Below, piece by piece: positions 26,022-34,883 of a stretch of 59,901 nt of DNA. The notes beneath the pieces were generated by a model, which was given only the letters and a program-made list of their open reading frames with translations, was not told where the DNA came from and searched no databases. Within the stretch, counting starts at the first letter, position 1, and each line of letters begins with the position of its first letter. A program made the translations under genes and the position numbers. Origin of the DNA: HGM04593 sp045630965 (GTDB taxonomy: Bacteria > Bacteroidota > Bacteroidia > Bacteroidales > Bacteroidaceae); the NCBI GenBank assembly GCA_045630965.1, contig JAZQTU010000019.1:1-59901 (forward strand), written 5' to 3'.

Positions 26022-26065
26022 AAAAAAATATGTTGGCAATTATGCAATTGCCAACATATTTTTTT
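26022..26065. terminator. Bidirectional terminator
   Basis: A perfect 20-base inverted repeat (26022-26041 with 26046-26065, loop ATGC) with A7/T7 ends. It separates the convergent SusC locus and the beta-barrel gene. Confidence 0.93.
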
Positions 26066-26080
26066 ATTGGTGGAATTATA

Positions 26081-26605
26081 TTAGAAATAATAACGGAAAC
26101 CAACTTTTGGAGATGCCAAGAAAGAGAAACCGACACCATTAACTTTAGCCATATATGCATAAGACAAATCAACAAGGCTCATAGAAATGGCCATATTCTC
26201 TACCGGTTGGTATTCTATTGATGCAACATTCAAAGATAGAGCAAAAGCGCCCTTTGTATAACCTGAAGTTGCACCAAGGCCACCACCTACTGAGAATTGA
26301 GGTGTATAATACAACTTATCAACAATTGGCAAATAGTATGCCACGTTAGGCATTACCAAGAAAGTGTGTGAACCTCCGGAAATACTATAATCCAATTCGG
26401 CACCGACCTTGATATTATCAGCTACAAAATAACCGAACTCAGGTGCAATGCTAAACGCAGTAGCAGTAGTAGAGTAATCCTTAACAGACTGATTTTGAAC
26501 ACTAAAACCGAGAGTTCCACCTACATACATTTGTTCCTTTTTCTGAGCATTTGCAGTTAAAGCAAACATTGCCATAACAACAAAAAGCATAGTAATTTTT
26601 TTCAT
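26081..26605 (-). CDS. Small outer-membrane beta-barrel protein
   Basis: A 174-residue OmpA/OmpW-like barrel of the Bacteroidetes outer-membrane beta-barrel superfamily. Signal peptide MKKITMLFVVMAMFALTANA is followed by YVGGTLGFSVQ, IAPEFGYFVADNIKVGAELD, PNVAYYLPIVDKLYYTPQFS and a terminal FLASPKVGFRYYF. The full chain is about the size of an eight-stranded barrel. TATTTTTG on the minus strand (26636-26643) is a likely -7 element. Function unknown. Confidence 0.87.
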   Translation of the reverse strand: MKKITMLFVVMAMFALTANAQKKEQMYVGGTLGFSVQNQSVKDYSTTATAFSIAPEFGYFVADNIKVGAELDYSISGGSHTFLVMPNVAYYLPIVDKLYYTPQFSVGGGLGATSGYTKGAFALSLNVASIEYQPVENMAISMSLVDLSYAYMAKVNGVGFSFLASPKVGFRYYF

Positions 26606-26674
26606 AATAGTTTTGTTTTATAAAGTTTTGGTATGCAAAAATAAATAAAAAACGATTACAAGAAAAATAATGGT

Positions 26675-26682
26675 TATCTTTG
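26675..26682 (+). promoter_or_regulatory. -7 element for the M23 peptidase gene
   Basis: TATCTTTG matches TAnnTTTG and lies 37 bases before the ATG at 26720. The upstream half is not clear. Confidence 0.5.
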
Positions 26683-26719
26683 TTGCGGAATCTATAAATA
26701 GTGTTGAAGATTGAAAAAC

Positions 26720-27991
26720 ATGACAAATAAAAGAATCATTACTATTTCAATTATTATACTTTTAATAATATCAGTTATAATCCTACTTATTTCAGGCAGG
26801 GATAATAATACTATATGCGAAGAAGAAACGACACAACAACCCATAGAGCAGGAAAAGCGCATGAAATATGGGTTACCGATTGATGACTATATCGTAACAT
26901 TTGACACCATTTGCCCCAACCAGACACTTGCTGAAGTAATGCATGAATTTGGTTTCACTGCAAAGCATATCTACGAACTAACCCAATGTCCCGACAGCAT
27001 TTTTGATGCAAGGAAAATTCGCCCGGGGCAGGTTTGTGCTTTATTCACGAGTAAAGATAGTACTCAAGCTCCGCAATATCTTATATTTGAAGAGAGTGCC
27101 AAAAAGTTTGTAACATTCGACCTACAAAACAGTTACAACGTAACTCTCAACATTATCCCCGGCGAATGGAGAGAATGTGAAGTTGCCGGCATTGTACAGA
27201 GTTCATTATGGGAAGCAATGATAGAGAACGACGCATCGCCACAACTTGCTGTACTGATGTCACATATATTCGGTTGGTCAATTGATTTCTTTGGCATACA
27301 GAATGGGGATAACTTCAGACTTATCTATGCACAGGAATTTGTTGAGGATAAGCCTTTGAACAATTACAGAATACACGCAGCTTCATTCTGTACATCAGAC
27401 AACCTTGTATATGCCATTCCGTTTACACAAGATAATGAAGAGCTATTCTACAACATTGACGGCAATAGCCTCGAAGGAGCATTTCTTAAAGCCCCACTCG
27501 ACTTTTACCGTATTACATCAAAATTCTCGAACAGCCGCATGCACCCTGTACTCAAACGTCGCAGAGCACACCACGGTGTTGATTATGCAGCACCGGTGGG
27601 AACACCTGTATATGCCATTGGCAACGGAAAAGTTATAGATAAGGGTTACCAGGCCAATGGAGGTGGAAATTATATAAAGATACGCCACAACAGCACATAC
27701 GTCACAACGTATATGCACTTGTCAAAGTTTGCAAAAGGGCTGAAGGTTGGAGATATGGTAAAACAGAAACAAGTTATCGGTTATGTAGGCTCAACAGGCA
27801 TATCGACAGGGCCACACCTTGATTTTCGTGTTCATGAGAACGGCAAACCGATAAACCCGTTGACAATAAAGTCACAGCCTAAGAAGCCCATCAGCGAGGT
27901 AAACAGAGAGGCTTTTACACTTTTACGGGATTCACTTGTAATGCGACTTGATAATATTCCAATGAGAAATATATCAGCTACAAACCAATAA
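26720..27991 (+). CDS. M23 family peptidoglycan endopeptidase
   Basis: Predicted membrane-anchored murein endopeptidase (423 residues). An N-terminal hydrophobic helix (IITISIIILLIISVIILLI) is followed by a LysM/OapA-like region (TLAVMHEFGFTA type, ARKIRPGQVCALF). The C-terminal lysostaphin-type domain has the zinc-binding motifs RAHHGVDYAAPVGTPVYA and GPHLDFRVH and the YVTTYMHLSKFAKGLKVGD stretch. All expected metal ligands appear present. The ATG at 26720 is preferred over a TTG at 26711. The gene converges on the DUF4491 gene with only eight bases between stops and no terminator there. Confidence 0.93.
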   Translation: MTNKRIITISIIILLIISVIILLISGRDNNTICEEETTQQPIEQEKRMKYGLPIDDYIVTFDTICPNQTLAEVMHEFGFTAKHIYELTQCPDSIFDARKIRPGQVCALFTSKDSTQAPQYLIFEESAKKFVTFDLQNSYNVTLNIIPGEWRECEVAGIVQSSLWEAMIENDASPQLAVLMSHIFGWSIDFFGIQNGDNFRLIYAQEFVEDKPLNNYRIHAASFCTSDNLVYAIPFTQDNEELFYNIDGNSLEGAFLKAPLDFYRITSKFSNSRMHPVLKRRRAHHGVDYAAPVGTPVYAIGNGKVIDKGYQANGGGNYIKIRHNSTYVTTYMHLSKFAKGLKVGDMVKQKQVIGYVGSTGISTGPHLDFRVHENGKPINPLTIKSQPKKPISEVNREAFTLLRDSLVMRLDNIPMRNISATNQ

Positions 27992-27999
27992 TGTCAGAC

Positions 28000-28290
28000 T
28001 CATTTCCTTTTAGGATTTGCCGGGAACCATCCCTTTTCAACTCTTTTCTTTTGCTGAAAGACCTCTCCAATGCTCCAGAAAGAGGAGAAGGCTACAACGC
28101 CCAAAAGGATTGAGAGTGTAAGATTTGCCACTATCAACGAAGCTATTACTGATATAAGACCAAGCAACAGAAAGAGCCACCAGCTCTTTACGCCAATATA
28201 GTATTCCGCCTTTATTACAAGTGGATGAAACAGGCCTATAACCAAGAAAGTGGCTACACCTATTATTATTCCTGAAAAATTCAAATCCAT
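28000..28290 (-). CDS. DUF4491 membrane protein
   Basis: A 96-residue protein with three hydrophobic helices (GIIIGVATFLVIGLFHPLVI, WWLFLLLGLISVIASLIV, LTLSILLGVVAFSSFWSIGE). The conserved tail KKRVEKGWFPANPKR is typical of the DUF4491 family. It is an inner-membrane protein of unknown function and common in Bacteroidetes. Its stop is eight bases from that of the M23 gene on the other strand. Confidence 0.88.
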   Translation of the reverse strand: MDLNFSGIIIGVATFLVIGLFHPLVIKAEYYIGVKSWWLFLLLGLISVIASLIVANLTLSILLGVVAFSSFWSIGEVFQQKKRVEKGWFPANPKRK

Positions 28291-28307
28291 ACGATATTAA
28301 AACATCA

Positions 28308-28346
28308 AATAAACAAATCCTGTTCAATGAACAGGATTTGTTTATT
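28308..28346. terminator. Hairpin between DUF4491 and GH2 genes
   Basis: A perfect 18-base stem (28308-28325 with 28329-28346, loop AAT) with core AATCCTGTTC. It lies just beyond the GH2 stop and would end that minus-strand transcript; it also lies just upstream of the DUF4491 start. Confidence 0.88.
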
Positions 28347-28355
28347 ATATATCCA

Positions 28356-31300
28356 TTACCATTTTATAAACTTATGCGTACGCACCGCATCACCTTGCTT
28401 AATGACAAGGAGGTATGAGCCTCGTGGTTGGCCTACAAGCGAAACAGATACGTTAGCACCTGAAGCAACGGGCTTACCTACCGACATGCCACCCAAATTA
28501 TAAACTGCCACATCGGTGTCACCGTCAACGTCAAAACAGATTACTGACTGCGATGCCTTATCGTACTCGACATTATACCCTTTCACACCTTCATCGGCAA
28601 CACCTGTTTCCTTACCGTTTATGGTGCTTATACGCATCTTGTGCGATACGGTCTGATTATATGGGCAATGATACTGACTCTCTGTGCCAGGACCACAGCT
28701 TCCATTACCCAAGCCACGCTGCATATAATCAAATGTAGCATAGACAACATCATCCTTCTTCAAATCCCAAGGATGAAGCTGAGGAGTGAGATATTGACGC
28801 TGGTCATAATGAGAAAGTGAGAACGACACCTGTCCTTCGGTCTCAATCTTTATTGTATTACCGTTTTCAGGATTTACAAGCATTAGATCACGCAATGCCA
28901 TACGGTTACCGTGTGACTGTGGGTGAGGATACATCTCGAACATGTCATCTACAGTCGTTGTATAACGTCCGAGGAACGAACCAGTCTGTCGGTCGATATA
29001 GTTCTCCCAAGGTCCCTTTGCATAGTATTCAATATTCTCATAACCTGCTGGGAACAGCATATCAAGGCCTATGCGGCGCAAGTCTGAAGCCTTTGGACTA
29101 TATTCAACCTTCATATCCACCACTCCACTTGCATAGACGGTATATGTTATGACATACGGACATTTGCTGTGATTCACATTGACTGTGATACTGCAGGTCT
29201 TACCATCGCCAGAGCGCGCACTGCTCACAGTTGCCGAATTGATAGTTGCTTCCTTATCGCCAAACTTATGCTCTCCATAAGGACTCTCATTCTCAATCCA
29301 ACGGATGTTGCTGTATATCGGGTATTTGCCCGGTTCTATAACCTGCACACCATTGGCAATCCATTCTGTAATGAAACCTTGAGCATCGACCTTGAAGCTG
29401 ATTCGACTGTTCGATACAGCCACTCCGCTGTTCTTGTCAACAGTCAGAACCTCATCGCCTTGAAGCACGTTGCCCAAAGCTGTACGCTCTTTGAGAACAA
29501 ACTGTTCTGTAGCCAACGGATATGCGGTGCTGCACCATGCAGTTGCCTGCTTTGTAAGAAGTTCAACGTTGAGTGCATACTCGTTACCATTCTCAAGATT
29601 GGTCTTATAGCTGAACGGAACTTGCGCTGTTGCACCGGGAGCGACCGAAGGCATTGATACTGTATTTTCCTCTACTACAACACCGTTACAGAGCACACTG
29701 TAATGCAAATCAAAATTACTTAGATTTGTAAAATTATATTTGTTCTTTACCGACAGTGTTCCGTTACTGTATGTGAATTTGGCATACTGATACACCTTCT
29801 TCACCTCGGTAAGCTTCGCTGTCCAGGCACGGTCGGCAGTGATTACACCATTGTTCAAGAAGTTACCTTGATGAGGACCCGGATAATCGTAACCCGAGGT
29901 ATATTTAGGGAAGCCGTTCTGTGTAATTGTGCCGTTCTTTATATCCTGTGGATTATAGATTCCCTGGTCTACCCAGTCCCATATACAGCCACCTATGCCA
30001 TATTTGCTATCCTCAATTATATCCCAATAATCCTGCAGGTTACCGACAGCATTACCCATTGCATGCGCATACTCGCAAAGGAAGAAAGGCTCGCCACCGA
30101 TACTGCTGTTGCAATGGTTGCGTGTATATGAAAGATTAGGATACATCTTTGAATCCATATCGGTATTATTGGCCGAATTGACATTCGAATATCCCTCATA
30201 GTGAACAGGACGGGAATCGAGAGCCTTTGTTGCCGAGTAAGTAGCAAGGAAGTTGACACCTACACCCGACTCGTTACCAAGCGACCAGAATATGATTGAC
30301 GGATAATTACGGTCTCGTATTACCATGCGCACGGTACGGTCTACATACTGCGCCTGCCAAGTGACATCACTTGAAATACTGTTGTCTTTCTTGTCGCTCC
30401 AGCTCTTATGACACTCCACATCGGCCTCATCCATTACATAAAGGCCATAGTAGTCAAACATCGCATACATCTTGGCTGCGCGCGGATAGTGGCTTGTACG
30501 CACGGTGTTGACGTTACCCTGCTTCATCAATTCAATATCCTTGAGCATTGTTGCAATATCCATTGTACGGCCGGTCAAAGGATGTGTATCCTGTGTATTG
30601 ACACCCTTGAAATATACACGTTGACCATTGATGAGCACCACTCCGTTCTTTATTTCTATTGTACGGAAACCATGCTTTGTGGAGAATACCATCTCCTCGT
30701 TGCCGTTTGCATCCTTCTGGCGCACCACAACAGTATAGAGAGTAGGAGTCTCGGCACTCCATGTTGCAAGGCCACTCAAACCGTCGAAAGTAACATTCTT
30801 GTTTGCCACCTTTGCACCCTCGGCGAACTCCACTGTAACGTTCTTTGTTGCCACAGTATTACCGTCTGGAGAAATAAGTTCAACCTCTACAGTCTTTGTT
30901 ACAGCTACACCGGTGCGGTTGTCAACTTCGAGTGCAACATTCATTGAGCCACCATCATAGGTGCTGTTCAATGTACTTGTTATATAATGGTCACGTACGA
31001 AAGCCTTTGGTGTGGCAAAGAGATATACATCGCGATGCAGACCGCTCATGTGGAACATATCCTGTCCCTCGAGATACGATGCATCGCTCCAGCGGAACAC
31101 CTGCACGCAGATGTTGTTCTCGCCGGTGCGCACATGAGCACTCAAATCAAATTCGTGGTCATTATTACCACCCTGTGTGTAACCTACATACTCGCCATTT
31201 ACCCACACGAATGCAGCACTGTAAAGACCGTCGAAATGCAGGAATACATTCTTTTCATCCCAACCTTCAGGCAAGGTAAATGTACGGCGATAAGAACCTA

Positions 31301-32621
31301 CAGGGTTATCGCCAACGCCATCTACCTTGTTCTTGATATAAGGAGGATTATTAAGGAAAGCATACTCCACGTTCACATAGAGCGGAAGGTCGTAGCCCTT
31401 CATTTCCCAACAAGAAGGAACCTCAATGTCATCCCAAGCAGATACATCGGCACCATTACCCCAGAAAGTTTCCTCACCAGGACGCTGTGAAGGTTCGGGG
31501 ACGAGGTTGAATTTCCATGTACCGTTAAGAGAGAGGTAATCGGCATTCACGGGAGTGAGCCATGGTTTTTCGTATGCTGCATCACTTTTCATTGCAGTTG
31601 TTGAGCCATAAGGGATAAAAGTCGCATGCGCAACCTCCTTGTTCTCCTCAAATATCTGCTGATTCTCCCAATAATCACCTTTAGGACCAGCAACCGCTGT
31701 AAAGAAGAACTTACTATTGTCTCCGTCCTTGTCGGTAGACGCTGTGAGCTTATCACCTTTTACCGAAATGTAATATTTGGTATTGTTATAGACGCCTGTA
31801 AGATAGAAATAATCGCCACCGGCATCCTCAAGAATCACATTTTGGTTATAGTTCTCTGTATTCGTCTCATAGAGCAACGGTGTTCTGTCACCATTCAGGA
31901 ACATATCCATTGAAAGATTGCAACTGTTCGATGTAAACACAAGACCAGTCTTTCCGTTGGAAATTCTCCAAGCCTGAGAATCGTCATCAGCCACATAAGG
32001 GCTCACCTCAATCAGCGCCGAAGATGCACCACTTGCAGGAGCGGTAAACACGCTTTTTGTAGCCACGTTGCTAATTACATAGCTCTTACCCACACTCAAA
32101 TCCTTAATTGTTATCTGTTTGCCGGTATTATGGAATGTGTAAAGGATATCCTCGGCTGCATATTCAGTGAGCATCATAGGATAACCATTACTTCCCGGTG
32201 CAAGGTATTCATAAGGATTTGAAGCATTTGCCATGCGGTTGTAACCATCGCCCGGCGCCACAATCTTGAAACGCTGATTAGGGTTCGTTGGGTCATAATC
32301 CCACTGCACAGGATGACCGACACCGGGAGCCATATCAAGCGCCTTGCCCGACGTAGGGTTCACAAAGGAGAAGACTCCATCGGTCTCAGTAGGATACATA
32401 GCCCACTCCTGTCCTTTGCTGGCCTCATTGCCGTCAGCAAAGATTATGCGCGCATCATTGTTTACATTGTCACCATTGGAGAGGAACTTGCCATTTGCAA
32501 AATTCTCAATACGATAGATTGTCACATTAAGCACTGACGGTTGCAGCCCCTCGGCAACAACCTGCTGCAACGGGAAAAGCAAAGTAAGCAGCAGAATGGA
32601 AAGGTGAAAAACTCTCTTCAT
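28356..32621 (-). CDS. GH2 beta-galactosidase with N-terminal ricin-like region
   Basis: Secreted 1421-residue enzyme predicted to release terminal beta-galactose. After the signal peptide (to about 23), residues ~30-340 form ricin-type/jelly-roll-like modules (YRIENFANGKFLSNGD, VNPTSGKALDMAPGVG). The GH2 sugar-binding domain begins near 365 (YLSLNGTWKFNLV, VPSCWEMKGYDLPLYVN). The immunoglobulin-like domain and TIM barrel follow, with the acid/base glutamate in SLGNESGVG (about E783) and the nucleophile in FLCEYAHAMGN (about E849). A LacZ-type domain 5 lies around 1080-1340. The last ~60 residues (VAVYNLGGMSVGKP, GSYLLVIKQGDA) resemble a type IX sorting domain. It is divergent from a GH29 fucosidase. 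Confidence 0.93.
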   Translation of the reverse strand: MKRVFHLSILLLTLLFPLQQVVAEGLQPSVLNVTIYRIENFANGKFLSNGDNVNNDARIIFADGNEASKGQEWAMYPTETDGVFSFVNPTSGKALDMAPGVGHPVQWDYDPTNPNQRFKIVAPGDGYNRMANASNPYEYLAPGSNGYPMMLTEYAAEDILYTFHNTGKQITIKDLSVGKSYVISNVATKSVFTAPASGASSALIEVSPYVADDDSQAWRISNGKTGLVFTSNSCNLSMDMFLNGDRTPLLYETNTENYNQNVILEDAGGDYFYLTGVYNNTKYYISVKGDKLTASTDKDGDNSKFFFTAVAGPKGDYWENQQIFEENKEVAHATFIPYGSTTAMKSDAAYEKPWLTPVNADYLSLNGTWKFNLVPEPSQRPGEETFWGNGADVSAWDDIEVPSCWEMKGYDLPLYVNVEYAFLNNPPYIKNKVDGVGDNPVGSYRRTFTLPEGWDEKNVFLHFDGLYSAAFVWVNGEYVGYTQGGNNDHEFDLSAHVRTGENNICVQVFRWSDASYLEGQDMFHMSGLHRDVYLFATPKAFVRDHYITSTLNSTYDGGSMNVALEVDNRTGVAVTKTVEVELISPDGNTVATKNVTVEFAEGAKVANKNVTFDGLSGLATWSAETPTLYTVVVRQKDANGNEEMVFSTKHGFRTIEIKNGVVLINGQRVYFKGVNTQDTHPLTGRTMDIATMLKDIELMKQGNVNTVRTSHYPRAAKMYAMFDYYGLYVMDEADVECHKSWSDKKDNSISSDVTWQAQYVDRTVRMVIRDRNYPSIIFWSLGNESGVGVNFLATYSATKALDSRPVHYEGYSNVNSANNTDMDSKMYPNLSYTRNHCNSSIGGEPFFLCEYAHAMGNAVGNLQDYWDIIEDSKYGIGGCIWDWVDQGIYNPQDIKNGTITQNGFPKYTSGYDYPGPHQGNFLNNGVITADRAWTAKLTEVKKVYQYAKFTYSNGTLSVKNKYNFTNLSNFDLHYSVLCNGVVVEENTVSMPSVAPGATAQVPFSYKTNLENGNEYALNVELLTKQATAWCSTAYPLATEQFVLKERTALGNVLQGDEVLTVDKNSGVAVSNSRISFKVDAQGFITEWIANGVQVIEPGKYPIYSNIRWIENESPYGEHKFGDKEATINSATVSSARSGDGKTCSITVNVNHSKCPYVITYTVYASGVVDMKVEYSPKASDLRRIGLDMLFPAGYENIEYYAKGPWENYIDRQTGSFLGRYTTTVDDMFEMYPHPQSHGNRMALRDLMLVNPENGNTIKIETEGQVSFSLSHYDQRQYLTPQLHPWDLKKDDVVYATFDYMQRGLGNGSCGPGTESQYHCPYNQTVSHKMRISTINGKETGVADEGVKGYNVEYDKASQSVICFDVDGDTDVAVYNLGGMSVGKPVASGANVSVSLVGQPRGSYLLVIKQGDAVRTHKFIKW

Positions 32622-32685
32622 AAAATTTATATTAATTTATTGTTTTACGATAAAACGCAATTTGCCATTATAGCATTATTTTGAA

Positions 32686-32714
32686 CAAAAATAACATAAA
32701 ATAATGAATTCCAA
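32686..32714 (-). promoter_or_regulatory. Probable promoter of the GH2 gene
   Basis: On the minus strand TTG (32712-32714) is followed after 18 bases by TATTTTTG (32686-32693), 65 bases before the start codon. It lies back to back with the fucosidase promoter, so one regulator could serve both. Confidence 0.6.
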
Positions 32715-32722
32715 AGAATAAT

Positions 32723-32753
32723 TTGTCCTTTTCACAATCATAATATACTTTTG
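32723..32753 (+). promoter_or_regulatory. Promoter of the GH29 gene
   Basis: TTG (32723-32725), 20 bases, TACTTTTG (32746-32753): full match to the Bacteroidetes consensus, 28 bases before the start codon. Confidence 0.75.
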
Positions 32754-32781
32754 CATTAAACGACAAATAACAACATATCAT

Positions 32782-34098
32782 ATGATCATTATCAAGAAAG
32801 CCATTTACGCAACAGTTGTATCATTGTTGCTTATTATGCCAACAGCCACAAAAGCACAGTACATTCCTACAGAGGAAAACCTGCAGTCAAGACAGGAGTT
32901 TGCCGACAGCAAGTTCGGAATATTCCTCCATTGGGGTATATACAGTATGTTTGCACAGGGCGAGTGGTACCTCCAGAACTTTCCTATTGACAAAAATGAA
33001 TACGCCAAGGCTGCCGATGCCTTTTACCCCCACCGTTTTGATGCTAAAGCATGGGTAACGGCAATAAAGGATGCCGGAGCGAAATACATATGTTTTACCA
33101 GCCGTCATCACGACAGTTTCTCAATGTGGGATACCGAGCAGAGCGAATACAACATCGTTGATGCGACACCGTTTGGCCGCGATGTAATAAAAGAGCTTGC
33201 CGATGAGTGTCACAAACAAGGTATAAGACTACACTTCTACTATTCGCACATCGACTGGGCACGCGATGAATACCCGCTCGGGCGCACAGGAACAAAGGTG
33301 ATTGGCCGAGACAAGGAAAAAGCCGATTGGCCTGCATATTACAAATTCATGAACAACCAGCTTACCGAGTTGCTTACCAACTATGGAAAGATTGGTGCAA
33401 TTTGGTTCGACGGCAAATGGGACCGTGACCAGGACAGCATACCATTCAACTGGCAACTCGATGAGCAATATGCCTTGATACACCGCTTGCAACCTACATG
33501 TCTTATTGGTAACAACCACCATGAGGCCCCGTTCCCTGGTGAAGACATCCAGATATTCGAGCGTGACCTGCCAGGCGAGAACAAAGCAGGATTGAGCGGA
33601 CAGAGCGTGAGCCGTTTGCCTCTGGAGACCTGCCAGACAATGAACGGCATGTGGGGATACAAACTTGTTGACCAGAACTATAAAAGCACAGAAACACTTA
33701 TAAGACTGCTTGTGAGCACATCGGGCAAAGGAGCGAACCTTTTGCTGAATGTTGGACCACAGCCCAACGGAGAACTGCCAGCAACAGCCCTCGCACGTAT
33801 GAAAGAGATGGGAGAATGGCTGCGTGCAAACGGTGAAACAGTGTATGGTACAACGGCAGGCGACATTCCTGCTCAGGAATGGGGCGTAACTACACGCAAG
33901 GGTAACCGTCTCTTCGTGCATATATTCAACTGCAATGAGAAGGAACTTACACTTCCACTCGACTGCAAGGTAAAAAAGGCATTTACATACAGTGACAAAC
34001 AGCCTGTCAAATTTGCAAAGACAAAAGAGGGCGTAAAACTGATGTTCAACGAATTACCAAGCGGTATAGACTACATAGTAGAACTTATTACAAAGTAA
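32782..34098 (+). CDS. GH29 alpha-L-fucosidase
   Basis: Exported enzyme predicted to remove terminal alpha-fucose from glycans. It has 438 residues: signal peptide to about 25 (TATKAQ), then the GH29 barrel. The barrel shows FGIFLHWGIYSM, KYICFTSRHHDSFSMWD (substrate-binding His-His), HFYYSHIDWA and the nucleophile motif IGAIWFDGKWD (D210). The segment IFERDLPGENKAG probably carries the acid/base region. A small beta domain closes the protein. The compact size without additional C-terminal modules is normal for the family. With the divergent GH2 beta-galactosidase it could degrade fucosylated galactosides such as mucin caps. Confidence 0.93.
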   Translation: MIIIKKAIYATVVSLLLIMPTATKAQYIPTEENLQSRQEFADSKFGIFLHWGIYSMFAQGEWYLQNFPIDKNEYAKAADAFYPHRFDAKAWVTAIKDAGAKYICFTSRHHDSFSMWDTEQSEYNIVDATPFGRDVIKELADECHKQGIRLHFYYSHIDWARDEYPLGRTGTKVIGRDKEKADWPAYYKFMNNQLTELLTNYGKIGAIWFDGKWDRDQDSIPFNWQLDEQYALIHRLQPTCLIGNNHHEAPFPGEDIQIFERDLPGENKAGLSGQSVSRLPLETCQTMNGMWGYKLVDQNYKSTETLIRLLVSTSGKGANLLLNVGPQPNGELPATALARMKEMGEWLRANGETVYGTTAGDIPAQEWGVTTRKGNRLFVHIFNCNEKELTLPLDCKVKKAFTYSDKQPVKFAKTKEGVKLMFNELPSGIDYIVELITK

Positions 34099-34143
34099 TC
34101 CTAGCCATCTTAGTCATCCTAGTTATCTTAGTCACCCTAGCTA
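34099..34143 (+). repeat. Nine-base tandem repeat, five units
   Basis: Units TCCTAGCCA, TCTTAGTCA, TCCTAGTTA, TCTTAGTCA, CCCTAGCTA run without gaps from the fucosidase stop. The final A is the first base of the cutC start codon. The only differences are pyrimidine exchanges (C/T). Confidence 0.93.
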
Positions 34144-34883
34144 TGAATATACTTGAAATTTGTGCAGGAAGCGTTGAAAGCGCAATAGCAGCACGCGACG
34201 GCGGCGCACAGCGCATTGAGCTATGCGCTGCATTGGAGGTTGGCGGTGTAACACCGTCAGCAGGGCTTATAGCAGAAGCACGCAAGGTCAAAGGGCTGGT
34301 GCTTAATGTAATCATACGCCCACGTGGGGGCGATTTTCTTTATGACAGCTACGAGGTTGCCTGCATGGAGGAGGACATACGCACCTGCAAACGATTAGGT
34401 GCAGAGGGCGTGGTAATAGGAGCATTGACTGCAGAGGGAGATATTGATACCGTTACATGCAAAAGGCTCATTGAAGCAACAGACGGCATGAGCGTTACAT
34501 TTCACCGCGCATTTGATATGTGCCGTGACCCGCGCAAAGCTCTTGAAGAACTTGTAGCGCTCGGTTGCCACAGAGTGCTTACATCGGGACAAGCCCAAAC
34601 AGCCGAGGCCGGTATTCCGCTTTTGAAGGAACTTGTGGAGCAGGCTGCAGAGCGCATAATCATTATGCCGGGATGTGGTGTAAACAGCGGTAACGCCGCT
34701 AAAATACTCAACGGGACCGGCGCTTGTGAAATACACGCATCGGCACGCAAGAGCGTTGGTAGCGGCATGCTGTTCCGTCACAGCGGAGTAAGCATGGGAA
34801 ACCCGGACAGCGATGAATACGCACGCAAAGAGACAGATGTTAACGAGGTAAGAGCAATTATAAACAGCATTAGTATACTATGA
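34143..34883 (+). CDS. cutC: CutC family protein
   Basis: A 246-residue TIM-barrel protein of the CutC family, historically linked to copper homeostasis but without a settled reaction. Family features: ILEICAGSVESAIAARDGGAQRIELC, the LNVIIRPRGGDF strand, SVTFHRAFDMCRDP, VLTSGQAQTAEAG and IIIMPGCGVNSGNA. The start is the ATG that ends the nine-base repeat array. Its end overlaps xpt by four bases (ATGA), so the two are translationally coupled. Confidence 0.95.
   Translation: MNILEICAGSVESAIAARDGGAQRIELCAALEVGGVTPSAGLIAEARKVKGLVLNVIIRPRGGDFLYDSYEVACMEEDIRTCKRLGAEGVVIGALTAEGDIDTVTCKRLIEATDGMSVTFHRAFDMCRDPRKALEELVALGCHRVLTSGQAQTAEAGIPLLKELVEQAAERIIIMPGCGVNSGNAAKILNGTGACEIHASARKSVGSGMLFRHSGVSMGNPDSDEYARKETDVNEVRAIINSISIL

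Noticed and set aside
30408..30947. Plus-strand frame of 179 residues inside the GH2 gene
   Set aside because: Antisense to a region with clear GH2 motifs; Cys/His-rich noise.
33229..33921. Minus-strand frame of 230 residues
   Set aside because: Antisense to the GH29 catalytic region; no signature of its own.
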